DNA of 64,000 nt, from the NCBI RefSeq assembly GCF_025465275.1, contig NZ_JAODNK010000144.1:1-64000 (forward strand). Direction: 5' to 3'. The translations under genes were made by a program, and so were the position numbers. Below the pieces are notes generated by a model. It was not told the origin of the DNA and made no database searches. It was given only the letters and a program-made list of their open reading frames with translations. Of the stretch, positions 25,922 through 34,888 are shown piece after piece. Source of the stretch: Nocardia sp. GTDB lineage: Bacteria > Actinomycetota > Actinomycetes > Mycobacteriales > Mycobacteriaceae. How positions within the stretch are numbered: the first letter of the stretch is position 1; every line of letters begins with the position of its first letter.

Positions 25922-26431
25922 ATGACGGACAACAGGATCGGCCTCGACGAATTCGCCGCACTGCCCGAAACGGCCGCGGCAGACATGTTGCTGACATGCT
26001 GCTCGTCGCCTGCCTGGGCGCAGGCGGTGGCGGCACGACGGCCCTACGCGACCATCGACGACGTGCTGCGCGCCGCCGATACGGAGCTGGGGGAGATCAG
26101 CGAAGCCGAGATCGACCGGGCGCTCTCCGGACATCCTCGCATCGGGGAGCGGCCGGACAGCGCGAACTCGGCACGCGAGCAAGCCGGAATGGCCGATGCC
26201 GATGCCGCCGTGCGCACCGCCATTGCGGCCGGAAACCGGGATTACGAGGCAAAATTCGGGCATGTGTATCTGGTGTGCGCCACCGGGCGGACACCGGAGG
26301 AACTGCTGGAAGTGCTCACCGCTCGTCTCGGGAACCAACCGGCCATTGAAAGGCGCATCGTGCGAGAGGAATTGGCGAAGATCAACCGGATTCGGCTGCG
26401 CCGACTGCTGAATACGGGGGTAGCGGTATGA
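25922..26431 (+). CDS. uraD: 2-oxo-4-hydroxy-4-carboxy-5-ureidoimidazoline (OHCU) decarboxylase
   Basis: A 169-residue helical enzyme that turns OHCU into (S)-allantoin, the last step from urate. Family landmarks are LDEFAALPETAAADMLLTCCSSPAWA, ALSGHPRIGERPDSANSAREQAGM with the catalytic His-Pro-Arg-Ile-Gly stretch, and FGHVYLVCATGRTPEELLEVLTARLGN. A GGAGGG site precedes GTG and ATG start options 3 bp apart; ATG 25922 is chosen. Its TGA overlaps the uraH ATG (ATGA), so both steps are co-expressed. Confidence 0.92.
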   Translation: MTDNRIGLDEFAALPETAAADMLLTCCSSPAWAQAVAARRPYATIDDVLRAADTELGEISEAEIDRALSGHPRIGERPDSANSAREQAGMADADAAVRTAIAAGNRDYEAKFGHVYLVCATGRTPEELLEVLTARLGNQPAIERRIVREELAKINRIRLRRLLNTGVAV

Positions 26432-26748
26432 GCTCGCTGAGTACCCATGTGCTCGACGCCGTGCGGGGCACACCCGCCGCCGGGGTCGAGGTGACGCTGT
26501 TCGACTGGGGCGGCGACGAATTGGCGTCGGGCCTCACCGATGCCGACGGGCGCATAACCGGACTGGGCAGTGAACTGTCGATCGGTGACTACCGGCTGCG
26601 CTTCGCGACCGGCGCGTACTTCGCGGCGCAGGGCGTCGACGCCTTCTATCCCGAGGTGAGCATCGCGTTCACGGTCGCCGAGGAGCGGCATCATCACGTA
26701 CCGCTGCTGCTCTCGCCCTTCGCCTTCTCGACCTACCGGGGCAGCTGA
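26428..26748 (+). CDS. uraH: 5-hydroxyisourate hydrolase, transthyretin-like
   Basis: A 106-residue protein of normal length for HIU hydrolase, which opens 5-hydroxyisourate to OHCU. The N-terminal motif LSTHVLDAVRGTPAAGV carries the first active-site His, and the C-terminal tetrapeptide YRGS is the family hallmark. Starts by ATGA overlap with uraD. A 279 bp gap follows in which only a 31-codon open frame without a ribosome binding site was found. The uricase that should supply 5-hydroxyisourate is not encoded in this window. Confidence 0.95.
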   Translation: MSSLSTHVLDAVRGTPAAGVEVTLFDWGGDELASGLTDADGRITGLGSELSIGDYRLRFATGAYFAAQGVDAFYPEVSIAFTVAEERHHHVPLLLSPFAFSTYRGS

Positions 26749-27027
26749 GCCGCCCTCGCCGCCACCCGCTCAGGTCATCGATGGCCGAATTATGGTGCAC
26801 GACGCTGTGATTCGCGCCTACGGCGAGGCGGCCACCGGCGTGGCGGTCGTTCGCGCTCGAGCTGCGCTGATCGCAGTCGCGGAGTAGTTTCGCAGCTGTC
26901 AAGGGGCGCAATTGCGCCGCGACTCGAATATGGCGAGACCGGCACCGTCGATATGGCACAATCCGACGTCGTTGTGCCCGTTCATAGCTGTGCCCCTGCC
27001 CGGAGTCGACCAGGAAAGGAGTCTCCG

Positions 27028-27750
27028 CTGGGTACCGACAGCGCTGCCTCGCATGTAAGCGCCGCGCAGCCCGGACTGCGGAAATCCGGCTATGCCCTCG
27101 TGGCGCTGCGCGATCACCTGACACCGGACGAGTTCGCCATCCTCGCGGGCGTCTATGAGCGCGAGCTCGCGCTGGACGAGTGGCTACCGCTGCGCAGCCG
27201 CACGCGTCGGCGCGCCTATCAGCGATTCGCACTGGCGGTCGGGGAGTTGACCTTTACACCCGACACCGATCCGGGGCCGTACATTCAATCGATGTCGGTC
27301 AATCCGCTGCAGGGAGGGATTGAACGGGTATTCGAGCTGATCCCGCCCGAGCATCCGGTCACCGCGGTCACCGCCAAGATCGCGGGCGTCGTGGCCGAAT
27401 CATTGCGCACCGCAGGTGTTCTGGATGCGGTACGGGCGCCCGAAGTCGAAGTGGACATCCACTTCATCCGGATCTCCGCCCCGGGTGAGCCCGCGCCGGA
27501 GGGCGTTCACCGAGACGGCCTTCTCGGCGGATCGGTGCATCTCGTCCACCGCGAGAACATGGCCGGCGGGGTGTCGGAGGTCTACGAAACGCCCGAACAG
27601 CGCCTGGACAGTTTCGAATTGGCCGAGCCGATGGATTCCTTTCTGTTCGATGACGCCCGGGTGCTGCACTACACGCATCCGATCGCTGCGGCCGATCCGG
27701 AGCGAGCCGCCCACCGCGATGTGCTGCTGACCGGATTCCGTGAGCCGTGA
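27028..27750 (+). CDS. 2OG-Fe(II) dioxygenase, L-isoleucine 4-hydroxylase (IDO) family-like
   Basis: About 240 residues, the length of IDO-type amino-acid hydroxylases. The iron motif HRD (residues 161-163, in EGVHRDGLLGGS) and a distal His in RVLHYTHPI give the HxD...H triad; YIQSMSVNPLQGGIERVFELI is a family-typical stretch. The start is uncertain. AAAGGAG at 27015-27021 is followed after 6 bp by CTG (27028), whereas the nearest in-frame ATG (26953) lies upstream of that site; a CTG start is my preferred reading. It is coupled by GTGA to an M20-type gene, so the substrate or product may be an acylated or peptide-linked amino acid. Confidence 0.75.
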   Translation: MGTDSAASHVSAAQPGLRKSGYALVALRDHLTPDEFAILAGVYERELALDEWLPLRSRTRRRAYQRFALAVGELTFTPDTDPGPYIQSMSVNPLQGGIERVFELIPPEHPVTAVTAKIAGVVAESLRTAGVLDAVRAPEVEVDIHFIRISAPGEPAPEGVHRDGLLGGSVHLVHRENMAGGVSEVYETPEQRLDSFELAEPMDSFLFDDARVLHYTHPIAAADPERAAHRDVLLTGFREP

Positions 27751-28979
27751 CCGCCCCGATCGACCGCTTTCTCGGCAGCCTCGACGGTCTGCTCGCCATA
27801 GATGAACTCGTGGAAATCGCGACCGAACTGACCGCTGTCGAGTCTCTCACCGAACAGGAGACGCCGCTGGCGGACCGGGTGCGAGAACTACTGCACGACA
27901 ATGAGATAGCAGCTGACCTGCAGGAGGTGCAACCGGGTAGGTCGCAGACCATCGGATGGCTCGGCCCGGAGCAGGGCCGTCCGGCGCTGCTGCTCAATGG
28001 CCATCTGGACATGGATCTGCCGCCGGATTTCGGGGGAGCCGATCCGTACGCCGCTCGCCGGGAGGGTGACAGACTCTACGGCGCCGGTCTGCACAATATG
28101 AAGAGCGGTCTGGCGGCCATGATTGCCGCATCTATCATGGTGCGCCGCAGTGGGATTCGGTTGAAACGCCGCCTGCTACTGGAGTTCGTCGTCGGCGAGC
28201 TGCAGGGCGGAATCGGCACCCGCCACGCGCTGGCAGCCGGCCTCACCGCAGAGGCCGCGGTGGTGCCCGAGCCGTACTCGGTGCGGCGGGTTCTCACCCG
28301 AACCGCGGGCGTGTACAAGTTCGCGCTGGTAGTCCGTGGCCGCACCGCCCACACCAGCCGGCATGCCGAGGGTGTGGATGCCTTCGCCGTCATGCGCACG
28401 CTGCTCGATCTGTTCGATGACACCGATCTCGGACTGCGCAACAGCGATTTTCCGACATTGCCGCGCCATCAGCATGCGAGCGCCCTGATCGGGCGGGGTG
28501 AGGATCACGATCCGGCGAGCATCAGCTACAGCGCGAGCAAGGCCACCGTCCTCATCGACCTGCGTTATCCGCCACCCTATGAGCCGTTGCATGTCACCGC
28601 CGCGCTCACCGGATTCCTGCACCGCGCCCGAGCGGCGTTCCCGCACGCCGTGATCGGCCTCGACCATCCGCCCGATCCGGTGCACCGGGTCGGCGGAACC
28701 GATATGCCGCCCATGGATGTCTCACCTGATTCCGCAGTCGTGCAGGATATTTCGAGACTATTGCCGTTGGTGTCCGAGTTCGTCGTGGAGGAAACCGGCT
28801 TGGCGCTGCCGTACTCGTACTGTGGCAACGACACCACGCATCTTTCCCGCGCGGGCATCGAATGCTGCCTGTTCGGGCCGCGCGGATCGGATTCGGATAC
28901 CGAACATCACGTGCTGATCAGCGAAATGGCCGCCTGTGCAAGAACTCTGGCTGCGCTGACCGTACTGCGCTGCGCCTGA
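27747..28979 (+). CDS. M20-family amidohydrolase/peptidase-like protein with altered metal site
   Basis: A 410-residue protein of the ArgE/DapE/CPG2 fold with its lid domain. It keeps NGHLDM (His86, Asp88), the likely general base Glu151, EPYS and a C-terminal EHHVLISEM. The motif that normally reads GxGxxDMKGG is GAGLHNMKSG, so the metal-bridging Asp is Asn117, and the normal Glu-Glu pair is Glu151-Leu152. It may use one metal, or not be a hydrolase at all. GTG start overlaps the dioxygenase TGA, so the two are coupled; an acyl-amino-acid or dipeptide substrate is inferred. Confidence 0.8.
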   Translation: MTAPIDRFLGSLDGLLAIDELVEIATELTAVESLTEQETPLADRVRELLHDNEIAADLQEVQPGRSQTIGWLGPEQGRPALLLNGHLDMDLPPDFGGADPYAARREGDRLYGAGLHNMKSGLAAMIAASIMVRRSGIRLKRRLLLEFVVGELQGGIGTRHALAAGLTAEAAVVPEPYSVRRVLTRTAGVYKFALVVRGRTAHTSRHAEGVDAFAVMRTLLDLFDDTDLGLRNSDFPTLPRHQHASALIGRGEDHDPASISYSASKATVLIDLRYPPPYEPLHVTAALTGFLHRARAAFPHAVIGLDHPPDPVHRVGGTDMPPMDVSPDSAVVQDISRLLPLVSEFVVEETGLALPYSYCGNDTTHLSRAGIECCLFGPRGSDSDTEHHVLISEMAACARTLAALTVLRCA

Positions 28980-29002
28980 GGGCGTTCAGCGACGGGGATG
29001 GT

Positions 29003-31834
29003 TCAGCAGCCGAGATTGCGGAGCTCTTCCTCGACGTGCCCGGTCAGGGCGAGCTGTAGCTCCTTGCAGATCCGCAGGGCGCTCCGCAGCTGTTCGCACG
29101 CCTCCGTGCGGCGACCCTGGGCCGCGCCCACCCGGGCGATATTGTGCAGCGCGTCTGCCTCGCCTTGCGGGTTGCCCACATGACGGGCAATCGCCAGGGA
29201 AGCCTCGTAATAGTCACGGGCGTTTTGATATTCGCCGATCTGCCGCTCGAGATGTCCGAAGCCCCGGAGTACCTCCATCTCGCCGAGCGGATCGTTCACC
29301 CGCTTCGCCAGCCTGCCGGCCAGGTCGAAGGCGCTGCGTGCCGCCTCGGTATTGCCCGCTTCACGCTCGATGTTCCCGAGACCCCACAGCGCCCAGCCCT
29401 CGCCGTACAGATCGTGGATCCGGCGCGAAATGGCCAGGGCCTCCGCGAAGTACTTGCGAGTGGTCTCCGGGGTGCCGATCATTCGCTCGGAGTGGCCGAG
29501 TCCGCGCAGCGCATCACCCTCCATCTTCCGGTAGTTGAGCGCGCGGGCGATACGCAGCGCATTCACATAGTGCAGGCGTGCGGTTTCGTGATCACCGTGC
29601 AGCCGCAGTGATTCAGCCAGTCCCCACTGCCCGTTGCCGATGCGTTCCGGATCGTCGAGGTCGACGGCGATGGCCAGTGCCTCCCTCGAACACGACTGTG
29701 CGGCAGGGTAATCACTGATCATGCGGGCTGCCCGGCTGAGCCCATCGAGGGCATCGCATTCGGTCGGCTGGTGCCCGATCGCCCGGGAGGTCTCCAGCGC
29801 CGCGATGAAGTCCTCGCGGGCATCATCGTGCCTGGCGGTGATCCACGCTAATTGCCCGCGTTCACACAGCACTTCGGCGAGGCAACGGTGGTCCGGCTGG
29901 CTCGCCGCCAGTGCGTGCGCCGCCGCAAAACTCGCCTCGGCGCGTTCGTGCCGGCCGCTGAGCCGGTCCACCCGTCCGAGTCCGGTAAGGGCCCAGGCCT
30001 CGGCCTGTTCGCTCCCGGTCGCCCGGCCGATCCGCAGCGAGCGTTCGTACAGCTGATACGCGGCCGACCAGCGACCTCGGCCGCACAGATGGGAAGCCAG
30101 CAACCGTGCGAGTTCGGCACTGTCCGTGGTCGCGTCGGCGTTTTCGACACAGCCGACCAGCAGCTCCCGCTCCTTGCTGATCCAGGCCCGCGCACGGGCT
30201 CCGTCCATCGGGCCGACGATGCGGGTGGCCGCATTCTCTTGGCCCGGAATGCTCGTACGGCGAGCGATGGTCAGGCCGAAGGCGACCAGTCGGTTCATAG
30301 CGACGGGTAGGTCGTCGTCCGGAGCGGCGAGACTTCCGGCGTACCGCTTGGTCATATCGTGCATGCGGTAGTGCGATCCGCCGGGCAGCGGATCGAGCAG
30401 ACCGGCCTCGAACAGCCTGCGTATCAGCATCTTCGCGCGTCCCACCGGCACATCGGCCATGGCAGACAGCGGTTCCGCACTGATCTCCGGCCCCGGGAAC
30501 CATCCCAGCAGGCGTACCGTCCGTTGCAGCTCGGGGTCCTCGAGCCGCTCGTACCACTTCTCGAAGGTGGTGCGCACCGATTCCTCACCGGCTGCGAAGC
30601 TGTCCAGGAAGGTCTCGACCAGATTCCGATTCATACTGTCGGCCAGCGGCCCCCGGCGCATCTCCGCGGTCAGGGCCGTCAGATCGGCGGCACTCGACGC
30701 CAGCATTCCGGCGTCATGATGAGCAAGCTGACTACCGAAAAGCTTGAGCGCCAGCGGTAATCGGCCCGATGCCGCCACGATGCGGCCGACCGCGTCCCGG
30801 TCGTATCCACCGGGATCGAGGTTGGCGAATTTGACCAGCAACTCCTCCGCCTCGTCCGCGTCCATCACGTCCAGGTGCATGGGCCGCACTACCAGCCCCA
30901 TCAGTCGGCTGCGGCTGGTGATCAGCACGAACGAACCAGGTGAGCGAGGCAGCAGATCCCGCACCTGCGCGGTGTCGGCGGCATTGTCGAACACCAGCAA
31001 CATGCGCCGACGACTCATTGCCTTGCGCCACTGCGCGGCCCGGCGTTCCGGGTCGGTCTCGATCGTCACCCGCGGCACATCGATCTCCAGCAGTAGTCGC
31101 TCCAGCAGGTCCGCGGTACCGCGCGGTTCCCGGCCCGGCGTGAATCCGAAGAGATCGACCCAGACCTGACCGTCCGGATACTGCCTGCCGTACTCCGTCA
31201 CCGCCCAGCGGGCGAGTGCCGTTTTACCTACGCCAGGGGGTCCGTCTATGACGTGCACCAGGTCCGCACCTCGGTGGAGGTGTTCCCGCACCCGCCGTGC
31301 CAATTCGGCGCGCGCTGGCCAGCGCCCGGTGAAATGCGGTACCTCCGGCGGTAATTCGCTCTCGAAGCCGGTCGGGCGCTCCATCGACCGCTGCCCGGCC
31401 GCACTGCGGAATTCGCGACGCTCCGACTCCGGCATCTGTTCCAGGTCAGCCACGTCCACGAGCTGATCCCAGGTCGTTCCGTAGATGACGGCGAGCGTCC
31501 GCAGCGCTGACAGGGTGGGGCGCGGGCTCCTCGCTCGTGCCGTGCCGTCCCGGGCGAAAGGCCAGCGTTCGTACTCCGAGATCCGGCTTGCCCGCATGGC
31601 GAAACTATCCGTGAGAGCGTTGAATTGGTCGGCCACTTCCGGCTGGGTCAGATCGTTGGCATAACGCCACGCGGCCCGGGGTCGGTAGCCGCGCTGGCGT
31701 AACTCGGCGGCCAGCGGTTCCACGAGCTGCCGATCGGTGAGACCGACACCCAGCAGTTGGTCTCGGATGCGGCGGCGCTCGTCAGCATCAGCGGCGCGGT
31801 ACAGGCAGTCGTCACAGGGCTGACTTCTGCGCAT
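29003..31834 (-). CDS. NB-ARC / TPR regulatory protein with N-terminal helix-turn-helix-like region
   Basis: 943 residues. Residues 45-130 look like a helix-turn-helix module (AWRYANDLTQPEVADQFNAL, then MRASRISEYERWP). An NB-ARC ATPase begins about 165 (VPHFTGRWPARAEL) with P-loop GPPGVGKTA at 198-206 and Walker B MLLVFDNAAD, followed by MalT-like repeats and TPRs to the C-terminus. Such STAND proteins act as signal-dependent switches in actinomycetes. The ATG has a strong GGGAGG site. It lies 75 bp downstream of a paralogous NB-ARC gene on the same strand. Ligand and target unknown. Confidence 0.85.
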   Translation of the reverse strand: MRRSQPCDDCLYRAADADERRRIRDQLLGVGLTDRQLVEPLAAELRQRGYRPRAAWRYANDLTQPEVADQFNALTDSFAMRASRISEYERWPFARDGTARARSPRPTLSALRTLAVIYGTTWDQLVDVADLEQMPESERREFRSAAGQRSMERPTGFESELPPEVPHFTGRWPARAELARRVREHLHRGADLVHVIDGPPGVGKTALARWAVTEYGRQYPDGQVWVDLFGFTPGREPRGTADLLERLLLEIDVPRVTIETDPERRAAQWRKAMSRRRMLLVFDNAADTAQVRDLLPRSPGSFVLITSRSRLMGLVVRPMHLDVMDADEAEELLVKFANLDPGGYDRDAVGRIVAASGRLPLALKLFGSQLAHHDAGMLASSAADLTALTAEMRRGPLADSMNRNLVETFLDSFAAGEESVRTTFEKWYERLEDPELQRTVRLLGWFPGPEISAEPLSAMADVPVGRAKMLIRRLFEAGLLDPLPGGSHYRMHDMTKRYAGSLAAPDDDLPVAMNRLVAFGLTIARRTSIPGQENAATRIVGPMDGARARAWISKERELLVGCVENADATTDSAELARLLASHLCGRGRWSAAYQLYERSLRIGRATGSEQAEAWALTGLGRVDRLSGRHERAEASFAAAHALAASQPDHRCLAEVLCERGQLAWITARHDDAREDFIAALETSRAIGHQPTECDALDGLSRAARMISDYPAAQSCSREALAIAVDLDDPERIGNGQWGLAESLRLHGDHETARLHYVNALRIARALNYRKMEGDALRGLGHSERMIGTPETTRKYFAEALAISRRIHDLYGEGWALWGLGNIEREAGNTEAARSAFDLAGRLAKRVNDPLGEMEVLRGFGHLERQIGEYQNARDYYEASLAIARHVGNPQGEADALHNIARVGAAQGRRTEACEQLRSALRICKELQLALTGHVEEELRNLGC

Positions 31835-31909
31835 CGCACACCTCCCGCTTATGATCCAATCTACTTGGTAGCAGCCAGAATTCGAATCGATTACGCAGTG
31901 GTCGACGGC

Positions 31910-34162
31910 TCACGGATCCAATTCCAGCGTGTGTAGCGCCTCGCGCACCTGATCGGGGAGCTGCACATTGCGCTCCGCGCATATCGCCACCGCTTGGATC
32001 AGGTCGGACCGCACCCGGTCGGCGACCCGCATACCCATGCTCTCGTAGCGCGCCAGCGCCTTGGCCAGGAAGTCGCAGACGCGCCACTCGGGGCCGACCT
32101 CGGTGACGATGGCCGCCAGTGCGTCGAGGGCATCGGCTTCGCCGTGTGGGTCCCGATTGCGGCGGGCGATATCCAGTGAGCTGGAGTAGAACTCCTGGGC
32201 CGCATCGAGATTGCCGGTGTCGCGCGCGAGGTGGCCCAGGGCGCAGAGTGCGTCCGCCTGCAGCAGTGCGTCATCCAGCTCCAGTGCGATGGTGTGCGCA
32301 TCGGTCAGCTGGGTGCGCGCGGTTTCCAGATCGCCGGTATCCCTGGTGGTCAGGCCCAAGCCCCAGAGCGACCAGCCCAGGCTGTAGCGGTCACCGATGT
32401 GGCCGGCGATGCCCAGCGCGCCGAGGTAGTGGTCGCGGGCGGGATCGGGTGCGCCGCGCATCCGCTCGATATGGCCGAGCCCGCGCAGTGCGAAGCCCTC
32501 GAACTTCGGATTCCCCAGTCGCTGACCGATCTCCAGCAATTCGAGGTAGGCGTGCCGCGCCCGTTCGTAACTGCCGATATGCCGGGTGACCTCGGCATAA
32601 CCCCAAAGGGCGGCCGAGGTCCGCAGCTCGTCCTCGAGCTCGTCCGCAATGGCGCGGGCCTCCTCGAAGCATTTGGACGCGGTGTCGTAGTCGCACGAAC
32701 GGCGATGCACCGTGCCCAATTCGTAGAGGATGTCGCACTCCTCGGTGCGATCGGCGGTCCCGCGGGTAATGGCCAGCGCCCGCACGAATAACCAGCGCGC
32801 ATCCGACCAGTAGCCCGACTTGGACAATTGCGAACCGAGCAGTCGGGCGAGCTCACCGGTCTCGACGCCGGACCCGGCCGCGCGAATACAGCCCAGCAGC
32901 ATTTCCCGCTCCCCGGTCAACCACTCCGTGGCGGCCGCTACCGCCGGGGTGGCCGGGTCGGCGCGCGACGGATTCGGGAAGCTGCCCGCCATCTCGTACG
33001 GCAGCTGGATACCCACCCGGCGTGCGATCACCAGGCAGTGCCGGACCAGCCGGTCTATCGCCGCGGCATGTTCACTCGACGGATCCTCCATATCGGCCTG
33101 GGCTCGCGAAAACAGCCTTGTCACATCGTGAATGCGGTAGCGCTCCGGCCGTGGCGCCCGGGTCACCCCGGCCGGTTCCGGCAGTCGTTTGGCCCGGTCC
33201 AGGAAGCCCACCTCGGAGACCCGGTTGATGAGAGTGCCCGCGGTCGCCTCGGACACCGCGGCCATGGGAGCGAGGGTCCCGGCGGTGATCTCCGGTCCCG
33301 GGAACCAGCCGAGCAGGCGCACCACCCGCCGCAGCTCCGGATCCGGCAGGCGCTGATACGACAATTCGAAAGCGGCGCGCAGGGTTTCGCCCTCCGCGGC
33401 GAAGCGGTCCAGAATGTGATCGGCCACCGACTCCAGCGCCGCCGGATCGGCGGGCGCCTGCCGTAAACCGTCTGCGAGACTGTCGAATTCGGCCGCCAGC
33501 GCGGCAAGCATCTCCTCGCCGCCGTGTGCGATCTGACCGCCGATCAACCGGATGGCCAATGGCAACCGGCCCGCCGTCTCCAGAATTCGCCGGACCGCGC
33601 TCACGTCGTAATCTGCTGGCAGATGGCTTAATTCGAGGAACAGTTCCTCGGCTTCGCCCATGGTCATCGCATCCAGCTGCACCGGTGAGGCCGCCTCCGC
33701 CAGCCCGGTAAGCCGGCGCCGGCTCGTAATGATCACCAGGCAATCCCGTGATCGGGGCAGTAGTGGGCGCACATGCTGACTGTCCAGCGCATTGTCGAAG
33801 ACGATCAGCACTCGGCGACCGCGCATCTCGTCGCGCCAGCGGTGCGCGCGACGTTCCAGATCGATCTCGATGATCTCCGGCGCCACCCCGATCTTGAGCA
33901 GCAATTGCTCCAGTACATCAGCGGCCGTGCGCGGGGACCGACCGGAGGTGTGGCCGTGCAGATCCTCCCAGATCAGCCCGTCCGGGTAATGCTCGGCATG
34001 CGCGTCCACCACGCAGCGCACCAGCGCCGTTTTACCGATGCCCGCCAACCCGTTCACCACATGCACCGCGGGACCGTTGTGCTCCAGATGCCGTTGGATG
34101 CGCTGCCGAAACTCCGCCACCTGCCGCTGCCTGCCCACGAACGGAACCATGTCTCCGGGCAC
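31910..34162 (-). CDS. NB-ARC / TPR protein (paralogue of the 29003 gene), 5' end in question
   Basis: 750 residues from GTG 34162. The NB-ARC domain starts at once (VPFVGRQRQVAEF) with P-loop GLAGIGKTA at 38-46 and Walker B VLIVFDNALD, then winged-helix and TPR-like repeats closely matching the neighbour. The GTG has no ribosome binding site. A strong site lies 100 bp upstream before GTG 34263 in another frame, and that frame reads into the expected linker just before the NB-ARC domain. One extra base near 34161-34166 would join both frames. So this may be a frameshifted gene, a sequencing error, or a coupled pair. It lacks the helix-turn-helix region of its sister. Confidence 0.78.
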   Translation of the reverse strand: MPGDMVPFVGRQRQVAEFRQRIQRHLEHNGPAVHVVNGLAGIGKTALVRCVVDAHAEHYPDGLIWEDLHGHTSGRSPRTAADVLEQLLLKIGVAPEIIEIDLERRAHRWRDEMRGRRVLIVFDNALDSQHVRPLLPRSRDCLVIITSRRRLTGLAEAASPVQLDAMTMGEAEELFLELSHLPADYDVSAVRRILETAGRLPLAIRLIGGQIAHGGEEMLAALAAEFDSLADGLRQAPADPAALESVADHILDRFAAEGETLRAAFELSYQRLPDPELRRVVRLLGWFPGPEITAGTLAPMAAVSEATAGTLINRVSEVGFLDRAKRLPEPAGVTRAPRPERYRIHDVTRLFSRAQADMEDPSSEHAAAIDRLVRHCLVIARRVGIQLPYEMAGSFPNPSRADPATPAVAAATEWLTGEREMLLGCIRAAGSGVETGELARLLGSQLSKSGYWSDARWLFVRALAITRGTADRTEECDILYELGTVHRRSCDYDTASKCFEEARAIADELEDELRTSAALWGYAEVTRHIGSYERARHAYLELLEIGQRLGNPKFEGFALRGLGHIERMRGAPDPARDHYLGALGIAGHIGDRYSLGWSLWGLGLTTRDTGDLETARTQLTDAHTIALELDDALLQADALCALGHLARDTGNLDAAQEFYSSSLDIARRNRDPHGEADALDALAAIVTEVGPEWRVCDFLAKALARYESMGMRVADRVRSDLIQAVAICAERNVQLPDQVREALHTLELDP

Positions 34163-34263
34163 TCCGGCACCTCGTGCTCGCGGAGCCCGGAGTCGAGTAA
34201 AATACGGCGCAGTTCCTTGCGTGCGTCTGCCCCATACGCGCCGGATTCACTGTTCTGTGACAC
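34054..34263 (-). CDS. Overlapping leader frame with strong ribosome binding site (probable true N-terminus of the NB-ARC gene)
   Basis: GGGAGGGG followed after 4 bp by GTG 34263 opens a frame beginning MSQNSESGAYGADARKEL. Its first 34 codons end in HEVPE, and continuing in the NB-ARC frame would give ECPGDMVPFVGR, matching the ELPPEVPHFTGR linker of the sister protein. In its own frame it runs on to 34054 as what looks like shadow sequence. It contains a TTA codon, rare in such genomes. The evidence favours these 34 codons being the start of the downstream protein, separated by a one-base frame change. Confidence 0.5.
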   Translation of the reverse strand: MSQNSESGAYGADARKELRRILLDSGLREHEVPECPETWFRSWAGSGRWRSFGSASNGIWSTTVPRCMW

Positions 34264-34480
34264 AGTGCCCCTCCCGCTGCGGTAGTCCGTAGACCCGCCC
34301 CCGCCGATTGTGAATATTTCCTTGGTACCGCGCATGTTTCGGCTGGTCAAGGACCTGCGGTATGCCAAGAAATCCAGCAAACCGCTGGGATCGTCGAATA
34401 GCGGCCGCTGTCGCCACAATTGATCTATTCGACAAGGACCTGAACGGGGAAAGAGGTCCTGGCGGTAAAGGATTGGATCA

Positions 34481-34888
34481 ATGGCAATTATTTCTGCTGA
34501 GGGCTGGCTCATCACCAGTGATGTGGCTCGCGAGGTCGCATTCCGGATCGATGTGCCTGAGTCGTACAAGGGGCGGTGGGTACTTTCCTATCTGCCTACG
34601 CACTACCGGCTGGACCGTGAACAGGCGGTCGCCGGTATCGCGCTGGCAGAGATGATATTCGTCGAACTGCTAAGTCCCGGTGGGGAATTCGATGCCGAGA
34701 TGGCCGCGCTGAACGCGGCGATTCTCGGGGTCCCGCTCATCGACGTCATGTGCTTGCTCGCGCTGCGACAGGGCGGTGCGGAGGTCGAGGAGCCGACCGG
34801 GTCCTGGCGGAATCCGCAGGGGCGCTGCGGGTCTCCGACAGTGACCAGGCAGGAGTGCGAGCACGGAGGGAAGGAGGTGAAGCGATGA
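34481..34888 (+). CDS. Hypothetical protein, 135 residues
   Basis: Not recognised. A soluble, mixed alpha/beta-looking protein with the stretches VAREVAFRIDVPESYKGRW and ALAEMIFVELLSPGGEFDAE; the C-terminal 35 residues are polar, rich in Gly, Arg and Glu (SWRNPQGRCGS). It diverges from the NB-ARC genes across a 217 bp gap, and its TGA overlaps the ATG of the next small membrane gene, so it is the first of a short operon. AAAGGAT lies upstream of the ATG. Confidence 0.55.
   Translation: MAIISAEGWLITSDVAREVAFRIDVPESYKGRWVLSYLPTHYRLDREQAVAGIALAEMIFVELLSPGGEFDAEMAALNAAILGVPLIDVMCLLALRQGGAEVEEPTGSWRNPQGRCGSPTVTRQECEHGGKEVKR

Noticed and set aside
26792..26887. A 31-codon frame between uraH and the dioxygenase gene
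   Set aside because: No ribosome binding site and no recognisable features; probably chance.
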